Shown here: piece after piece, positions 10,148 through 21,104 of the stretch | Numbering within the stretch: the stretch's first letter is position 1 | Layout: every line of letters starts with the position of its first letter | Assembly: GCA_014218235.1 (NCBI GenBank) | Contig: CM024761.1 | Location: 92,625,648-92,689,647, forward strand | Length of the DNA stretch: 64,000 nucleotides | Source: Colocasia esculenta | Taxonomy: Eukaryota; Streptophyta; Magnoliopsida; Alismatales; Araceae | Direction: 5' to 3' | Position numbers and translations under genes: made by a program | The notes under the pieces: generated by a model | Seen by the model: only the letters and a program-made list of their open reading frames with translations | Database searches by the model: none | What the model was told of the DNA's origin: nothing

Positions 10148-12130
10148 GTGGAACCAGGTGTGATCATCCAGGATGAACCAGTGGAACGACAGTCAAAGTT
10201 CAGAAATGATCCTACCAAGAGGAAAAGAGATACCATCCTTTCTAGTACATCCCCAAAACGTACCAAGTCTACACCACAGAGCAAAGAAAGTCTGTTGTGC
10301 CACCTAGGTACCCTAAATGTAGGATACTTAGGGACACCAGTTCCTCATCAGATGAAGGTTCACCAAGTTCAAACCCTAACACAGAACCACAAGCATCCTT
10401 TTCATCTGATGAATCACAGTCTCAAACAGAAACTCTTTCAAGTTCAACAATGTCTGAAATCCTTATGATTTTGAAGCCAAGGTCAGTTGACATTCATGAT
10501 ATAGATTTATCCACTACTTATCTAGAACTTCTTCCCCTATTTGAATTTCAAGGATGGATCAAGTTCATCAATGAGCACAAGAATTTTTATCCACGATTGG
10601 TCCAAGAATTTTACAAAAATCTTGTTGATACAACAGAGGGGTTTACATCTAAAGTAAAATGTGTGAAAATTTGTTTTACTCAAGAATTGGCACATCAGAT
10701 TTTTGACATTCCTAATTCTGGTGAAGATTTATATACATTCCAGTTTGATTTTCATGATGCTTATTCACTGCTTACTGGATTGCCTCATGACAAGCAAGAT
10801 TCAAAGCAAACACATGTTACGAGTCTGAATGATAAAACGTTTCCACCACTACATCGGTTAGTACATCACATGTTCACCACTATTCTTACACCTCAGGGTG
10901 GTGGAAGAAACAAACTTATAGATATTCAAAGATTTTTGTTGTTTTGTATGCTACGAATGGTTAAGGTGGATCTCGCTGAGATCATGTTTCAGATTATGTC
11001 TTAAACAACAAGGAAAGAACTACATAGATCTCTTCCTTATGCTGCACACTTAACTGCTCTTTTTGAGAAGGTCGGTCTCTCATTTTCTAATGACAAGGTT
11101 CGGAGGATTCCTCAGTATATAGATACTACCTGAATAATGTGGTGAGATATATGAAGTTCAATATTCAAGGAACTCGAGTTACAAGGGGTACAATATTAGA
11201 AATAGGGCCAACACCACTTCCTACTGAAGCACCACATGAAGATCAATCCCTTCCCACTAAGGAAACATATGTAGATCAACCACCAATGCAATAAGAAATA
11301 CCTTCAGAATTGCCAGAGCAGTCTACTCCTCAAGATATTCCTCAATCCTTTTCTCCTGATGTTAGTGTGCCAAATCAAACTCTAGTCCTACACACTTCAT
11401 TTTTTCAACATCAAGGCACTGCTTCCTCATCTACAGGTGAATCTGTTGTACCACCTGAATTATACAATTTTTTTCAAGTGCGGTTTGACAATTTAAATTC
11501 TTCAATGAGAGAAATGTCAAACAACTTTGAGCTCGGGATACAGTGACTGGAAAACACTGTTACCAATCATTTCCTAAAGCAATAAGAACTTGTAGAACAT
11601 GCCTCAAGAAGGTTTAACAGACTGGTTGGAACACTTGGTGATGTATCAACTCAGCTGTCATTTCTAAATTCTAGACTTCAAGATTTTCTCACAAGAGTAC
11701 TTGATAATAAACAACAAGGAATTCACAATGGACAGGAAGCTGTGACTTAAATATCCAAGTGTAGACTATCTTTTGCTCACTTTGTTAGCGATATCGAACA
11801 AATAAAAGAACATACGACACACATTGACCAACAGATTGAGGAGCTCAAGAATGATTTCAATAGTGTATGGAAGCTGAGAAATGAAACAAGCACTAGAGAT
11901 AGTCGCTATGCTACCTCTTCCACAGCTGTCCCTCCTATGCCCCATGGCATTGATCAACTGACTGTTCATATCTCTGAGAATCTCAAGAAAATGGAGGACA
12001 CACTGCATACAAGACTGATTGCTGTTCACATCTTACTGCGAAACAATTTGAAAAATTTGGAAGAGAAAATGGAAAGCATTGATAGCAAACTCCTCTCCTC
12101 CCCTATCTCCACCTCAGTAGTTTCATTTTT
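10148..12130 (+). pseudogene. SIRE-X env-like third ORF, degenerate
   Basis: This is the homologue of the SIRE-Y env-like ORF. Shared blocks include YPRLVQEFY, FHDAYS.LTGLP and LTPQGGGR, all in frame between 10297 and 11004. The start at 10148 (MEPGVIIQDEP) is in a different frame, so a frameshift lies near 10290. A TAA at 11002-11004 interrupts the frame, after which homologous residues (TTRKELHRSLPYAAHLT) continue. Several more stops and shifts follow to about 12130, just before a PPT-like AAAGGGGGAAAG (12143). In SIRE-type elements this position holds a putative envelope-like or coiled-coil protein of unknown function. No signal peptide or clear membrane segment is visible here. It is not functional. 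Confidence 0.7.
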
Positions 12131-12308
12131 TTTGATGATGTCAAAGGGGGAAAGATCTGTGTGATTTTTTATTTTGGATTGAGGAGAAATTTAAATCAAG
12201 CGGATCTTGTTAAGGGTCATGTATGAGAGTCGTTTGTCATGAATTTCATATGCATATTATACTCTTGTACTTCAACTCTCAATGAATGATATGTTCATGG
12301 ATTACTTT

Positions 12309-12313
12309 GTGAT
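12309..12313 (+). repeat. SIRE-Y target-site duplication, left
   Basis: GTGAT directly before the 5' LTR. The same five bases occur at 25105-25109 directly after the 3' LTR. Confidence 0.95.
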
Positions 12314-13891
12314 TGTTGGGTTGAGTGTGAGTTTAATATATTTCCCCTCATAATTTTGATGATGACAAGTTGTGATTTTAATGCACAAATAAGTGGAACA
12401 TGTTAAATACATCACACATGTAATAACAATATTCAAAAAGCATGTTTCCAAACACATTTATCATTTATATTCATGATAATACATTGGACTAATGATTTAT
12501 GTGTTTATTTCTCAGGGACATACAATTCTTGCAAAGGTAGTGTCGACACACCCCCTACTGGTGTTAACACAATGCTTCAAACCCAAGGCAAAATGATGAA
12601 GAAATGGTCAAGTGGTGTCGACATAGGATCAAGTAGTGTCGACACTAGATTCAGCTCCCAGAAGGCCTGTTTGCCAGTTCTGTTCAGTGTGTCGACACAG
12701 CCTGAAGTAGTGGCGACACTAGAGACCCTTCCCAGAGAACCTTTTGTGGCAGTTTGGGATAGTGTGACGACACACCCCATGGGCAGGTCGACACACTCCG
12801 GAAACTTTTTCACCTTAAGTCACATCTGGACATGTGCACTCTAGGGATCATGTGGATCGGCCTTGGATCATGTGCCCACGACCCCCAAGGGTACTTTTGG
12901 ACACATTGGGTTATAAATACCCTCCAATTGGCCATCCAACCAACTAGAGAACCTCCAAGAGCCTTCCAGAAGTCGGTTTGGCGGCAAGAAGTGTTCTCCT
13001 CCCTGATCTTGCTCCCCTTGTGCTTCTTCAACCCAATTCCCACTTCTCCAAGCACAAGAAGTGAAGAATGATCCAAGATGAAGCAGTGAGATCACTTCCA
13101 AGGGTGTAGATCAAGTAGAAGCATCCAATTGTGAAGATTTCAAGGAAGATCCCAAAGCACAAGTTGCAGAGCATCGGCCAGGGACTTCAAGGGATCAAGC
13201 TTCTTCACAATTCAGCCTCTACAAGGGAGTATACTTGAAGAACAAGGATCTTACATTCAATTCCTTAATTCCCCTTGTTTCTTCTAAGTCATTCTTGAGA
13301 TTGTGCATGAACTGTTGCATCAATCTTCTTGAATGAACTTTTATAGATCAGATCATTGCTAGAGGATCTGGATCTTTGTGTTTTTGTTCTAGCAAGTTGT
13401 TTGTGAGCCTGTGTGCTCAGTGTTGAGTCGTTGTACTCAGTTGTGGTTGAGCAGTTGTGCTCAGGTGTCTAGAGTAGTCTTGCTCTAAAAGTTGTGTGAG
13501 TTGTAGAACTCACTATGTTGGAGTTGTCAGGCTCCAGTGTGTGGTGTATCCAAGTTGTGTAGTGGATTCTCACAGTGTGAGGGGTGGATGTAGGAATCAC
13601 GCGGTGTGATTTCCGAACCACCTAAAAATCTCTGTGCCATGATTTGTTATTGATTCAAATTCACTTTGCGCTAGATGTATGCATAGGTTTTTTCGAATTC
13701 ACTTCTAATTAACTTGATCTCACACTCTAATCATATAATTCACACAATCACTCATCAGATCAGTAAAGTGCTCTTTCAAATTGCCTCTGATTCAAAGCAT
13801 TGATTTAAATTGGCTAAGCTTCCGCAGTTTTTGGCCTAGATCTATTCAACCCCCCCTTCTAGATCTGGTCCAACCTATTTTCGATCCTACA
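12314..13891 (+). repeat. SIRE-Y 5' LTR
   Basis: Begins TGTTGGGTTG, ends CGATCCTACA and is followed by the PBS. It matches 23535-25104 over its whole length with scattered substitutions and an 8-bp indel near 13260. It contains a mutated version of the paired GTCGAC array. Confidence 0.95.
12542..12918 (+). promoter_or_regulatory. Paired GTCGAC array and TATA box, 5' LTR copy (partly mutated)
   Basis: Sites lie at 12542/12563, 12617/12638, 12691/12712 and 12766/12787, each pair 21 bp apart and pairs 74-75 bp apart. Three of the eight are altered (GTTAAC at 12563, GGCGAC at 12712, GACGAC at 12766). TATAAAT follows at 12912-12918. Confidence 0.8.
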
Positions 13892-13893
13892 AT

Positions 13894-13904
13894 TGGTATC
13901 AGAG
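13894..13904 (+). other. SIRE-Y primer-binding site
   Basis: TGGTATCAGAG, complementary to the 3' end of initiator tRNA-Met, lies 2 bp after the LTR end. Confidence 0.92.
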
Positions 13905-13997
13905 AGGGTTTATATCTGATCTGATCTGAGTGCTTTCTGTGTGTTTTACTTGCTTGCTTGCTAAGTGTTTCCTTCATTGCACCATCAATTTGATTCA

Positions 13998-16249
13998 ATG
14001 GATTCCAGAGGGTTCATAGCTGAGGGTCATTCCATTAATAGGCCACCATTCTTCAATGGGACTGACTACTCCCATTGGAAGAATAGAATGCAAGTCTTCC
14101 TTAGAGCCCAAAACTATGAAATCTGGAAAGTAGTTGAGGTAGGTCCCTATGAGAACCAGGGAGAGGAAGAAACTTGGACTAGGAAACAGATTAGAAGGGC
14201 TACCTTGAACTATAGTGCCATGAATATGATCCAATGTGCAGTCCACCCTAAGGAGTACTCAAGAATCTCCATATGCAAATCTACCAAGGAGATGTGGGAT
14301 AAGCTTGAGCTACTCTATGAGGGAACATCCCAAGTAAAAGAAACCAAAGCTAACATTCTTGTTTCTGAGTATGAACTGTTTATGATGAAATATGATGAGG
14401 CAATCTCTAAAATGTTTGCTAGGTTTATGATCATTGTGAATGGACTGAAGGCTTTAGGTAAGGATTACACAGATGCTGATTTGGTAAGGAAAATCTTGCG
14501 TTCTCTCTCTTCAATTTGGCACACTAAGGCCACAGTCATCTAAGATTCTAAAGATTTGTCCAAAATCTCTTTGGATGAGTTGATAGGATCCTTAATGACT
14601 TATGAAATAAACCTGAAAAGAAATGAAGAGCACATAATCAAAACCAAACTAGTAGCCCTCAAAGCTTCATCTAGTAATAAGGACAAGAATCAGGAGAAAA
14701 CAAGTTCTGATAAGTCTGAGTCCAATGAGGATGAGCTTGCCCTCATGACCAGGCAATTCAGAAAATTCTTAAAATATAGAAAAGGAAAACTCTCTGGGAA
14801 AAAGAAATTCCCATCAGGAAAAAGAAACACTTCCTTGTCTAATGCCAATTCAAGTAGAAATCAGAAATCTAATGAAGTTGTCATTTGTTACAGGTGCAAC
14901 AAACCAGGACATATGAAAGGAGAATGTCCCGAGAGCAAGAAGGAGAAATACAAGAAGATTCACAAATTCAAGAAGCCAAAAGCAATGGTTGCCACTTGGT
15001 CTGATGAAGACTCAAGTGAGAAAGAAGAAGAAAAGTCCTCAAGCTCTGAGAGTGAGGAAATTTACTTTATGGCAAATGGCTCAGATGGAAAGGTAAGTAC
15101 ATCTTTTGAAGATTATTCAATTGATGATTGGCAAGATGCATATGTTGAACTTGTTGAAAATTATTCTAAAATAAGAAAAGAAAACAAACATCTAAAGAAG
15201 AAAATTGAAAACATTCTGCATAACCAATCAATAAACAAAAGAATTTGTGAATTGGAAAATGAAGTAGCTGAGCTCCATGAGGTAAAAGAAAATCTTCTGA
15301 ATGTGATTGATGAGCTCAAGCTTGCATCCCAAAAGGCCACTCATGAGTTTAAAGAATTGTCTGAAAAGCTGGAATTGGAACAAAAAGAAAAACAACAAAA
15401 TGCTGATGAAATCAAAACCTTAGAAAACCAGCTAAAAGAAAAAGAACAAGTCATTGAAACCTTCACAAAAGGTAAAGACAATTTGGAGGCCTTGCTAGGA
15501 GCCAGAATGAGATCTGAATCACATGGACTAGGATTCAACAAACAAAAATCAAAGAAAGACAAATCTGGTGAGATAAGGGAAAAAGCACCCTTGATAAATT
15601 TTGTCAAAGGTCCTAGTCTTGAAAACACAAAAACAAGCAAGTGTCAAGCAACACAACAAAGACTTCAAAAACGCAGAACAAAAAGAAAAAAAATAGGTCG
15701 ACACAATCACCTGACAGGTCGACACCAGTCCACAAAAAGATGAAATCTGTGACTGATGTGTCGACATCAGTCAAGGACAGGTCGACCTGCTCAACCTTAA
15801 TAAACACAAACCAGTCAACTAAAAATTCAAATAAAAATCTAAAAAATAAGAAAAATTCAAAAGAATCCATTCATGACAAACCTTGGACTTCCAAGACAGC
15901 ACATCAAGTTGATTGGACTAATTCTTGGAACCAATGGTATCACAATCCTTTTTGGTACCACCCTCAATTCTTCTATCCAAATTTTTCAATGTACCAACAA
16001 AACCCTTGGTTTGTACCTCCACAACTGAACACTCATGTCCAAATGCAAAACTCCCCTCCTAAAGAGAAAAAGAACACTGGTGTTTTTATTCCAAAAGGAA
16101 AGGACAAACTGAAAAAGGCAAAAAACACCATTGAGATGAAACAAAGGCAAAAAACAAGTCAGATTTGGGTTAGAAAAGATTTGATGTCAATGTTCAAACA
16201 TTCTGATGGTCCCAACAATGTTTGGGTACCAAAATCTTCTCTCCACTGA
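13998..16249 (+). pseudogene. SIRE-Y gag (capsid/nucleocapsid), broken
   Basis: Gag forms the cytoplasmic particle that packages element RNA. The start is the ATG of MDSRGFIAEG, which begins the conserved N-terminal FNGTDYSHWKNRM block; an in-frame ATG at 13965 is also possible. The UBN2-like gag domain spans about residues 1-190. A CCHC zinc knuckle (CX2CX4HX4C) lies at residues 297-310, followed by an acidic serine-rich segment and a long Lys/Glu-rich coiled coil. Breaks: TAA at 14541-14543, where homologues are expected to have Gln (CAA), and a one-base frameshift near 15640. The C-terminal part in the new frame is rich in aromatic residues (W, Y, P) and ends at TGA 16247-16249, directly before pol in the same frame. 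Confidence 0.88.
15697..15786 (+). repeat. 21-bp periodic GTCGAC sites inside gag
   Basis: GTCGAC occurs at 15697, 15718, 15760 and 15781 (steps of 21, 42 and 21 bp). Being in frame, they encode a heptad-spaced RST/VST pattern (RSTQSPD, RSTPVHK, then VSTSVKD, RSTCSTL). This is the same 21-bp pair spacing as in the LTR array. Confidence 0.85.
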
Positions 16250-19200
16250 TTGATTTTGCAGGAAGGTCGTACACCCAACTCAAATGTGTGGTTCCTTGAT
16301 AGTGGGTGCTCACGACACATGACTGGAGACAAAGCTAAATTTTCATTCCTGATTGAGAAGGAGGGAGGTTCTGTTACATTTAGAGGTAAAAATAAAGGAA
16401 AAGTTATTGGATCCGGAAAGGTTGGTCAATCTTCCTCAAACTCAGTTGATAATGTTTTGTTAGTTGATGGTTTAAATTACAATTTGCTGAGCATTAGCCA
16501 ACTATGTGACAAAGGTCACAAAGTTGTGTTTGAATCTAATTTTTGCAAGATAATTGACTCATCAACTGATAAAATAAAATTCTTTGGAAAGAGGGAAAAC
16601 AATGTCTATATGATCAACCTTGATAAAAACTTTTCTGAAAATATTTGTCTTGTTGCAAATAAGAATGAACTTGCATGGACTTGGCACAAATGACTTGGTC
16701 ATGCAAGTTTCAGAATAATAAATAAACTGTTAAGGCAGAATTTGGTTAAAGGTCTTCCTGAATCCTTTTCTAATGTAGAAAATCAAGTTTGTGGGATTTG
16801 TGCCCAAGGAAAACAAACCAGAAAATCTTTTAAAACCTTCAATGAGGTACTCACATCTAAGCCACTAGAATTACTTCACATGGACCTCTTTGGCCCAACA
16901 AGAATTCTAAGTCTTAGTGGCAAAAGATATGAGTTTGTCATTATTGATGATTTTACTAGATTTACATGGGTTATCTTTCTGTCCCACAAAAGTGATGATT
17001 GCCTTGAGTTCAGGAATTTCTATACCACTACCTTAACAAGTTTTTCATATAAAATCAAACACATTTTGACTGATCATGGGGGTGAGTTTGAAAACAAATC
17101 CTATTCTGATTTATGTGCTGAACTTCACATATTTCACAAGTTTTCTTCACCAAGAACTCCAGAACAAAATGGAGTTGTGGAAAGAAAGAATAGGACTCTT
17201 GTGAAAATGGCTAGATCCATGCTCTTAGAAAGTAATTTGCCCAAATCCTTCTGGGCTGAAGCTGTGAATACAGCAAATCACATTCTCAATAGAGCATTGG
17301 TAAGACCAAAAATTAGAAAAACCCCTTATGAGTTGTTGAAAAACAAAAAGCCAACCTTGTCTTATTTCAAAATCTTTGGGTGTAAATGTTTTGTGCATAA
17401 CAACAATAAGGAAAATCTTGACAAGTTTGATGCTAAAAGTCAGGAAGCCATCTTTCTTGGCTATTCTGAAGTGTCAAGAGCTTTTAGAGTTTACTCTCTC
17501 AAGAACAAGACTGTTGAAGAGTCTCCACATGTTATTTTTGATGAAAATTCCTTTTCAACTCATGGTTCTAAATCTTGCAGGGACATTCAAGATAATGAAG
17601 AGGATGATTTCATTGTGGATTCTTCACCAACTGTTGAGGAAAATGAAGACATTGGTGAGAATTTGAACATTCATTCACCTACTCCTAGTGGATCAAGTAA
17701 TGTTGTTCCAGACTTAAGTGCATCTCAAAAGGTAACTTCTGAACATAAATTTTTGAGAGATCACCCATTAGAAAATGTTGTTGGCAATGTCCATGATAGG
17801 GTAAGAACTAGATCATCATTCCTGAATGCAATTCATGAAGACCCACTAGCACTAATTTCCCAAGTTGAACCAAAATCAATTGATGAAGCTCTAATGAGTT
17901 CTGATTGGATCAATGCAATGCATGATGAACTTCATCAATTTGAAAGAAATCAAGTATGGGAATTAGTACCTAGACCTAGTGACCAATCAGTCATTGGCAC
18001 TAGATGGGTTTTCAGAAATAAATTGAATGAAAATAGTCAAGTCATAAGGAATAAAGCTAGGCTAGTTGCAAAGGGGTACAACCAAGAATTTGGAATTGAT
18101 TTTGAAGAGTCATATGCCCTGTAGCTAGGCTAGAAGCTGTAAGAATTTTTCTTGCTTTTGCATCTTCACTGAAATTTAAAGTTTATCAAATGGATGTCAA
18201 AAGTGCCTTTTTGAATGGTTATATAAAAGAAAATGTTTTTGTTGAACAACCTTCCGGCTTTGAAAATGAAAAATATCCTAATCATGTTTTTAAGCTTCAT
18301 AAGACTCTTTATGGTCTTAAACAAGCTCCAAGAGCTTGGTATGACCGTTTGAGTTCTTTTCTGCTTGAAAAAGGATATTCTAGAGGTAATGTTGATCAAA
18401 TCCTGTTCACAAAAATTGTCAATAAACAAATAATTACAGTCCAAATTTATGTTGATGACATAATATTTGGATCAACCAATAAGAGCCTGTGCACTTAATT
18501 TGCAAACCAAATGAAAAATGAATTTGAAATGAGTTTAATGGGAGACTTACAATTTTTCTTGGGATTGCAGATTAACCAAACCAGTGAGGGGATCTTCATA
18601 AGTCAAACCAAACATGTCAAAGAACTTCTGAAAAGGTTTGACTTCCAGAACCTCAAGCATTCAAGCACACCCATTGCAATTAATGTTAAACAAGAAGAGG
18701 ACTCACTTGGTAAGTTAGTAGACCCAAAGACATACAGATGTATGATTGGTTCTCTACTTTATCTCACCACTTCTAGACCTGACATCCAGTTCAGTGTGTG
18801 CTTGTGTGCTAGATTTCAAGCTAATCCAAAAGAAAGTCACATGTTAGCTGTTAAAAGAATCTTTAAATATCCTGTTAGAACATGTGATCTTGGAATTTGG
18901 TATCCTGCTGGTTGTAAGTTAGATTTGATTGCCTATTGTGATGCTAATTATGCTGGGTGTAAACTTGATAGAAAAAGCACAAGTGGCTTGTGTTTGTACT
19001 TAGGTGGATGCCTAATCTCTTGGGCTTCTAAAAAGCAACACTCAGTTGCTCTATCAACTGCAGAGGCTGAGTATGTTGCAGCTGATAGATGTGGCACTCA
19101 AATTCTTTGGGTGAAACATCAACTTCTTGATTACAACCAAGAGTTAGGTTGTGTTCCCATTCTTTGTGACAACACAAGTGCCATAAATCTGTCTAAAAAT

Positions 19201-19397
19201 CCCATTCAGCATTCTAGAACAAAACACATTGAAATAAGGCATCATTTCTTGAGGGATGAAGTAGCAAAGAAATCTTTGAACTCCTCTTTATTAAAACTGA
19301 AAAACAAATTGCTGACATCTTTACTAAACCTCTTCCTGACAATAAATTTTCATCCTTGAGGAGAGAGCTTGGTCTTTGCAAATATCCATCTTCTTGA
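16250..19397 (+). pseudogene. SIRE-Y pol (protease, integrase, RT, RNase H), broken
   Basis: Copia-order polyprotein. The aspartic protease motif WFLDSGCSRHMTG has its catalytic Asp at 16298. The integrase zinc region lies around 16680-16810; the core has D at 16882 (HMDLFGP), D at 17072 (TDHGGEF) and E at 17180 (VVERKNRTL). The RT has YVDDIIFGS with catalytic Asps at 18454 and 18457. The RNase H has DANYAG and STAEAEY around 18940-19075. Breaks: TGA at 16691-16693 in the HHCC region (CGA-to-TGA), a one-base deletion near 18117 that joins the integrase/RT-N frame to the RT frame, TAA at 18496-18498, and a frameshift near 19290 before the natural end (TGA 19395-19397). All catalytic residues listed are present; only the frame is damaged. 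Confidence 0.92.
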
Positions 19398-20803
19398 TCT
19401 CTATCATTGGGTTGAGTGTTTAGGCATGTTCTGAGGGGGAGTCATTGTTTCATCATTCTTCTTTACTTTCTTGGTTCATATTGTTCACATCTCTCTCAAA
19501 TCAACTTCCATTTCTTTTTGACAATAAATTCTTCAACTCACATTGTATTGAACTTCTTAGTATATCAAATGGTGATTTGAAGAAGGACAAGTTAGGCTTG
19601 TCTGGACACTTTCACTATGCATGAGTATATGTCTCCGCCAAGTATCAAGAAGTGAATATGCAATGGTTGAGGGGGAGTCTTTGTCACTCAAAAAGAATCT
19701 TTTCAGTTTTTCACAAATCTTGCATATCTTTATCTTGATGAAAAATTGCTGGAATCATCATCTCAGGGGGAGCTAGAGAATTCACAAATCATTCTTTTTG
19801 CAAAATTCAACTTCTTCTTGAATTACAACAACTCCCTTGCATGATGACCTCATTGAGTTGTCTAGAACCTCAAAATGATTCTTTGTGTGATCTACTACAT
19901 TTTTTTTACAGTCAACTCTCAACTATACTCTTCAAGACTACAAAAATTCAAATCTCTTTCAAAGACTGAAGGATAATGTGTGCCTTGAAGTTAAACATCT
20001 TTTTTTTTGCAACTGATGTGGGATATAAATGCTTTCATTTTATAAAATTCTCCTTACAATTACCATTCAACAGAGCAATGGCACAAATGCTGAGAAACTA
20101 CAAACCTTCACAACGAATGAAGTGCCATGTATGTCATGAGGTATTATTGCTATCTCTGTTCAAAGGGGTTCAAAAATCAAACAATAAAAACAAAAAATGC
20201 TCTATACATTTTGATGATGACTGAGTAACTGGAAATATTGGCGTCTGATAAACGTATATTTTCATGTCAAAAGGTTATCATTTACCCCTTGAAACTTGAT
20301 AATGGGTAAATCTCTAGTATCCAGAGACTATGGTGTGTAAAAAGCATTAGTTCTTGAGTGAACAAGATTTACTACATTTGATAGTTTGTTTAAAAAATTA
20401 ACAAAAAAATTGTGTTTGTCCAAGGAGAATTGTTTAAAAGAATCATCCCTATCTTTCATCAGTTTGCTTTAAAGTTGTTTATTTTCATCACACTTGATCT
20501 CAATCTAAAAGACATTTTTATTTCTTTAAATTTGGAGAATATGGTAGTTTATCATTGATTGTTGAATGTATTATATCCCTCAAACCATCATTTTAATAGC
20601 TCAAGTCATTTAATGAATATATCATGTAAGTTGTTGTGTAAAATCTGAAGTTTGCTGAATTTTTGTAACAATTTGAAAAATGAATTCTTTGGTGTCTTAA
20701 AAATCCTTGAAAAGTTAATTCCATTCATATTTCATCATATTAAAGAGTTACCGCAATTCACAAATGTTTCCCATGCTCAAAACCTCAACATTCTTCAGGC
20801 CAG
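19398..20803 (+). other. SIRE-Y non-coding spacer between pol and env-like ORF
   Basis: AT-rich sequence of about 1.4 kb without supportable ORFs. It holds three PPT-like AGGGGGAG words (19434, 19670, 19765) and blocks matching SIRE-X 9494-9545. A TTTTGATGATG word occurs near 20211, as it does near the PPT and inside the LTR. Confidence 0.7.
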
Positions 20804-20872
20804 GTCGACACTACCTCTATCTAGTGTCGACACAGTCTAGCCCAGGTCGACAGAGCCCTGACTAGTGTCGCC
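20804..20872 (+). promoter_or_regulatory. Internal copy of the paired GTCGAC module upstream of the env-like ORF
   Basis: GTCGAC at 20804 and 20826 (22 bp), then GTCGAC at 20846 and GTCGCC at 20867 (21 bp). The pairs lie 233 bp before the env-like ATG. Only a weak TTTTAAAGG resembles a TATA element (about 20897). A separate promoter for the third ORF is a hypothesis. Confidence 0.55.
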
Positions 20873-21104
20873 ACACAGGGCTTTCCGGGCGGTTCCTTTT
20901 AAAGGGGCACCGGTTTATGGTTGGGTACACCCGCAGGTTATCTTACCCTAGCCCACTTTTTCTTCCCAGGGTCGACCCTTCGCCGCCATTTGCTCTTGCA
21001 AACACAACCAATCTCCTTCCTCTTTTACTCTCCTCTTCCCGCCATCTCTGTCTTCTTCTTCCTCTCTTCTTCTGCACCGTCTCCTGCGCATCTCCTCTTG
21101 CTCG

